A stretch of DNA of 64,000 nt, from NCBI RefSeq assembly GCF_017355365.1, contig NZ_JADIJR010000007.1:1-64000 (forward strand). The letters are read 5' to 3'. Below, piece after piece: positions 61,105 to 64,000 of the stretch. The first letter of the stretch is position 1; each line of letters begins with the position of its first letter. The DNA is from Microbacterium sp. SD291. GTDB lineage: Bacteria; Actinomycetota; Actinomycetes; Actinomycetales; Microbacteriaceae. The notes under the pieces are model-generated. The model worked only from the letters and a program-made list of their open reading frames with translations, was not told where the DNA came from and made no database searches. Made by a program: the position numbers and the translations under genes.

Positions 61105-61154
61105 TTGACAGCACCCTCTATCTTCAATAGATTGAAGCCATGTTCACTAAAGTG
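61105..61154 (+). promoter_or_regulatory. Consensus promoter with operator, predicted leaderless start
   Basis: TTGACA (61105-61110), 17 bases, TAGATT (61128-61133), then the ATG at 61140, exactly where transcription should begin. The -10 lies inside a perfect palindrome CTTCAATAGATTGAAG (61122-61137). A second site TTCACTAAAGTG (61143-61154) lies in the first codons of the gene. Bound regulator would cover the -10 and start. Confidence 0.75.
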
Positions 61155-61964
61155 CATGAAGACGAGTTGACAGTCCTCGGCGGGACCTACCCGCTCAGTG
61201 ATCTCGTCAGCTGGGTTCCACGGGGCTCGACGGGGTACCAGTCATCCAACTGCTACCTCCTCAGCGAGGGCGACCAGCACCTCCTCGTCGACTCCGGGCT
61301 GGCCATCCATGGCCAGCAGGTGCTCGACGGCCTTGCCGAACTGCTCGGCGAAGGCGGGGGAGTGTCGGTCTTCTTCACTCGTCCTGAGATGGACTGCGTA
61401 TCGAATCTCGAGCCCATCGCACGGCGCTTCGACATCCAGCGCCTCTTCACCGGCGGCGTGATCAACCCCTTCGACGCTTTCGACGATGTGGGCCTGCTCG
61501 CCCTGCGCGGCCGGCGCGAGCAGATCGACGGCACGCGTACGACCGAGGGCGACGCCGTCGAGCGGGCGATGAGCATCGAGATCGCACCCGGCCGCGTCCT
61601 CGCGGTGCAGTCCCCGCTGCTGCGCCTGCTTCCGACGTTCTGGGGGTGGGACGAGAAGACGGGGACGATCTTCACATCGGACACGTTCACGCACGGGGTG
61701 ATGGACCGTCCGGATGGATATCGGTTCATCGACGACACCGTCGACGACCGCACGACGGTCGAGCAGGTCGCCGCTCACATCTCCGCCAAGTACGAATGGC
61801 TGCCGCGCGCGACGAAGCACCCGCTCAGGGACTGGCTCTCCGCGACTTTCGCCGAGCTCGAGCCCGAGACCATCGCCCCCTCGAGGGGCTCAGTCATCCG
61901 AGGGCGCTCCTCGGTGCGCCGCCACCTCGACCTCATGCTGGCCGCTCTGGCCGACGCCGTTTAG
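61140..61964 (+). CDS. Flavodiiron-like metallo-beta-lactamase-fold protein, metal site degenerate
   Basis: 274 residues. The arrangement YQSSNCYLLSEGDQHLLVDSGLA, FFTRPEMDCVSNLEPI, FWGWDEKTGTIFTSDTF and LEPETIAPSRGSVIRG follows the order of the flavodiiron-protein lactamase domain. At the metal positions the family has HxExDH, H, D and PSHG; here these read RPEMDC (two His replaced by Arg and Cys), with the Asp of TSDTF kept, and PSRG (His to Arg). The diiron site is therefore unlikely to form as usual. It has no flavodoxin domain. It may be a binding or structural partner of the next gene. Translation probably starts on a leaderless mRNA. Confidence 0.72.
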   Translation: MFTKVHEDELTVLGGTYPLSDLVSWVPRGSTGYQSSNCYLLSEGDQHLLVDSGLAIHGQQVLDGLAELLGEGGGVSVFFTRPEMDCVSNLEPIARRFDIQRLFTGGVINPFDAFDDVGLLALRGRREQIDGTRTTEGDAVERAMSIEIAPGRVLAVQSPLLRLLPTFWGWDEKTGTIFTSDTFTHGVMDRPDGYRFIDDTVDDRTTVEQVAAHISAKYEWLPRATKHPLRDWLSATFAELEPETIAPSRGSVIRGRSSVRRHLDLMLAALADAV

Positions 61965-61973
61965 GAGAGCACC

Positions 61974-62792
61974 ATGGACACCACCAACGCCGTCGAGACC
62001 ATGAGCAGCGACTTCCCGCGCGAGATTGCGCCCGGAGTCTTCTGGATGGGGGCGTGCCTGCCCTTCCACCTCTCGGACCGGGTCATCCACGGTCACAACT
62101 CCGCCTACGTCGTGCGCGGCACCGACGCCTCGGTGATCGTCGACACCGGCAACCCGTCCAGCTGGCCGACGATCTCGAAGAAGCTCGACGAGATCCTCGG
62201 CGATGAGCCTCTGACCTATGTCTTCCCGACCCATCCGGAGCTCCCGCACACCGGCAACCTCCCGCGGCTCGTCGAGAAGTATCCCGAGGTGAAGGTGATC
62301 GGCGACATGCACGACTATCACCTGTTCTACCCGCAGATCGTCGGCAACCTTCACTCCAAGGCTCCGGGAGACCGGATCGACCTCGGCGGGCAGGAGCTCC
62401 TGATCGTCGAGGCGATGATCCGCGACCTGCCGAACACGCAATGGGCGTTCGCGAAGGAGGGCGGCGTGCTCTTCACCGCCGACGGCTTCTGCTATATGCA
62501 CCGCCCGGAGCTGGACGATGAGGATCCGCTGCACCTCCCGGGCGAATGCGCGCTCACCACCGACGAGCTCGCGAAGCCCATCGCCGTGGAGAACGCCGCG
62601 TTCTTCACGGGCAGCGCGCTGTACTGGGCGCGCTTCAACAACGACGCGGACCGCGTCTACGACCGTGTCCTCGGGCTCATCGACGAGCTCGGGGTCCAGA
62701 TGGTCGGTCCGACCCACGGCAACGTGATCACGAACATCCGTGCGGTCGAGCCCATCATCCGAGCGGGCCACAAGCAGGCCTACCGATACTGA
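61974..62792 (+). CDS. Flavodiiron-like metallo-beta-lactamase-fold protein
   Basis: 272 residues, a paralogue-like neighbour of the preceding gene. Motifs are NSAYVVRGTDASVIVDTGNP near residue 42, VFPTHPELPHTGNLPRLV near 83 (HxExxH, retaining two His and the Glu), FTADGFCYMH near 165 (Asp kept) and VGPTHGNVITNIRAVEPII near the C-terminus (His kept). It has no flavodoxin domain, so it lacks the FMN partner of true flavodiiron proteins. A hydrolase or oxygen/NO-reactive iron protein is possible; the role is unknown. Good ribosome-binding site (AGGAGAG, 61963-61969) ten bases after the previous stop. The product may act on the compound carried by the adjacent importer. Confidence 0.75.
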   Translation: MDTTNAVETMSSDFPREIAPGVFWMGACLPFHLSDRVIHGHNSAYVVRGTDASVIVDTGNPSSWPTISKKLDEILGDEPLTYVFPTHPELPHTGNLPRLVEKYPEVKVIGDMHDYHLFYPQIVGNLHSKAPGDRIDLGGQELLIVEAMIRDLPNTQWAFAKEGGVLFTADGFCYMHRPELDDEDPLHLPGECALTTDELAKPIAVENAAFFTGSALYWARFNNDADRVYDRVLGLIDELGVQMVGPTHGNVITNIRAVEPIIRAGHKQAYRY

Positions 62793-62860
62793 CGGAAGGC
62801 CTCCGCTCACCACCCTCGCTGTTCCCCTGTCATCACCCTGAGTTCAGAACGGAACCCGAA

Positions 62861-64000
62861 ATGAAGCACAACCGCCTCGCAGGCCTCGGTGCACTCACCG
62901 CGACCGCCGTCGCTCTCGCCGGCTGCGCCGGCTCTGGCGCGAGCTCCCAGGAGAGCGCCGCGCCAGTCGCACTCGACAACGTCGTCGTCGCGGTCGGCGC
63001 ACTGCCTGACAGCCTGACGCCCTCGCCATGGGGTGGCAGCGCCTCCCACGTCGTCCTGAGCGGACTCGGCTCGCAGCTGCTGACTTACGACCGCAGCGGC
63101 GGAGACGAGCAGAACTGCCTCGAGCCGTCCATCGAAGTCAGCGGAAGGCTGGCGGAGAGTGCCGAGATCAATCCCGAGGGCACCGGCGTCATCGTCAAGC
63201 TGAAGCAGCTCACCAGCCAGTGGGGCAACACCCTCTCCGCGGAGGACGTCGCGTGGAGTCTCGCGATCGGCATGGTCCGCCAACCCGTCATGAAGGGCAC
63301 TCTGAAGACGAGCGGCTTCGACGTCGACAACCTTGTGACCGTCATCGACGACAGCACCGTCCAGCTCAACACGACCGCCATCAACTCGTACACGCTGGCC
63401 GCACTTCAGAACAACCTCTTCTACATCCACGACAGCGTCGAGGCGAAGAAGCACGCGACCGAGGCCGATCCCACCGCGAACGACTGGCTCTCGAAGAACC
63501 TCGCCGATTACTCCGGCTGGGAACTCGAGGAGTTCACGCCGGGAACCTCGCTGACGCTGACCGCAGACGAGGAGTGGGAAGGCGACCGGGGCTCGGTCGA
63601 GCGCCTGGTGGTCAAGGCCGTGCCGAACACCGCGACCAGGAGCCAGCTCGTCGAGTCCGGCGAGGCGCACGTCGCGGGGGCGTTCGAGTACGACCAGTAC
63701 AGCTCGATGGCGGAGACCCCCGGCGTCGAGGTGCAGGACTGCGTGAGCCAGACCCGTGACACCCTCATGATGAACACCAAGGCGGGTCCCCTGGCCGAGC
63801 CCGAGGTTCGCCGGGCGATCTCCATGGCGATCGACCGCGAGGCGCTGCTCGAAGGAGCGTACGCGGGGTACGGCGAGCCGGCGAAGGCCATCTTCCCCGG
63901 CGTCGACGCGACCGAAAGCTACGAGTTCGACCCGGATGCGGCTAAGGAGGCCATCGCGGACGCCGGATACCCTGACGGCTTCGACATGGTCCTCAGCTAC
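62861..64000 (+). CDS. Dipeptide-type ABC importer substrate-binding lipoprotein (partial)
   Basis: At least 380 residues, cut by the window edge. The signal peptide MKHNRLAGLGALTATAVALA leads to the lipobox ALAGC near residue 22, so it is a membrane-anchored lipoprotein. The mature part has SBP_bac_5 features: LTPSPWGGSASHVVLSGLGSQLLTYD, ISAEDVAWSLAIGMVR-type segment (here LSAEDVAWSLAIG), and RRAISMAIDREALLEGAYAGYG followed by AKEAIADAGYPDGFDM. It is expected to feed the C-D-F-B permease/ATPase genes upstream. It is preceded by 68 bases without an obvious terminator. Confidence 0.9.
   Translation, partial: MKHNRLAGLGALTATAVALAGCAGSGASSQESAAPVALDNVVVAVGALPDSLTPSPWGGSASHVVLSGLGSQLLTYDRSGGDEQNCLEPSIEVSGRLAESAEINPEGTGVIVKLKQLTSQWGNTLSAEDVAWSLAIGMVRQPVMKGTLKTSGFDVDNLVTVIDDSTVQLNTTAINSYTLAALQNNLFYIHDSVEAKKHATEADPTANDWLSKNLADYSGWELEEFTPGTSLTLTADEEWEGDRGSVERLVVKAVPNTATRSQLVESGEAHVAGAFEYDQYSSMAETPGVEVQDCVSQTRDTLMMNTKAGPLAEPEVRRAISMAIDREALLEGAYAGYGEPAKAIFPGVDATESYEFDPDAAKEAIADAGYPDGFDMVLSY

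Overview
The window is about 70% GC and densely coded. GTG and TTG starts, ATGA/GTGA gene overlaps and promoters of the TAGGCT/TANNNT type are common. This, together with a monomeric isocitrate dehydrogenase, a ZTP riboswitch on glyA, the homoprotocatechuate pathway and frequent ROK regulators, suggests an actinobacterium of the Microbacteriaceae, most likely Microbacterium. That placement is inference from gene content and base use. I see no phage, insertion sequence, CRISPR array, rRNA or tRNA.

Layout, 1-32 kb. The left edge holds the first codons of an unknown minus-strand gene and a diverged palindromic repeat. It is followed by an alkylation-repair pair (Ada-AlkA fusion and Ogt) and a heterodimeric ABC exporter preceded by a possible leader peptide. 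A xylose/xyloside region follows (6.7-17 kb): xylB, xylA and a ROK-type XylR reading away from a perfect operator, then an ABC sugar importer with a GH31 alpha-xylosidase behind a LacI-type palindrome. Next come a GNAT acetyltransferase, icd and an L,D-transpeptidase. Amino-sugar catabolism is split in two: a ROK regulator, ROK kinase and nagB at 21.7-24.7 kb, and nagA with a GH20 hexosaminidase at 29-31.8 kb. Between them lie a Nudix/FAD-oxidase/YrdB operon and a one-polypeptide sigma factor/zinc-finger membrane protein with a VDP repeat.

Layout, 32-52 kb. glyA and folD sit behind a ZTP riboswitch, followed by a TetR/DUF4188 divergent pair and an MFS exporter. An aromatic catabolic island spans 38-49 kb. 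HpaI, the hydratase, HpaD, HpaE, a GntR regulator and an FAH-RraA fusion form one overlapping minus-strand operon. It diverges from an MHS-family transporter at overlapping promoters. An IclR regulator diverges from a phenol/hydroxybenzoate-type flavin hydroxylase across two tandem operators. The hpa set covers homoprotocatechuate ring cleavage down to pyruvate and succinate semialdehyde, apart from a recognisable HpaF isomerase. A ThDP enzyme and a class II glutamine amidotransferase follow.

Layout, 52-64 kb. The least familiar region is a divergent locus. The left arm (MFS exporter, dihydropyrimidinase-like hydrolase, acetamidase/formamidase, branched-chain-type aminotransferase) faces a right arm made of a dipeptide-type ABC importer in the order C-D-F-B, two flavodiiron-like metallo-beta-lactamase-fold proteins and the substrate-binding lipoprotein, which runs off the window. 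Similar AT-rich operator-like motifs lie in front of both right-arm transcription units, and a related one lies before the left arm. No regulator is visible, so I read this as an uncharacterised uptake-and-hydrolysis system for an amide- or ureide-containing amino compound.

Across the window many gene junctions hold long near-perfect hairpins of unrelated sequence. Most lie between convergent genes and look like bidirectional terminators, but at least two lie where a simple terminator does not fit.
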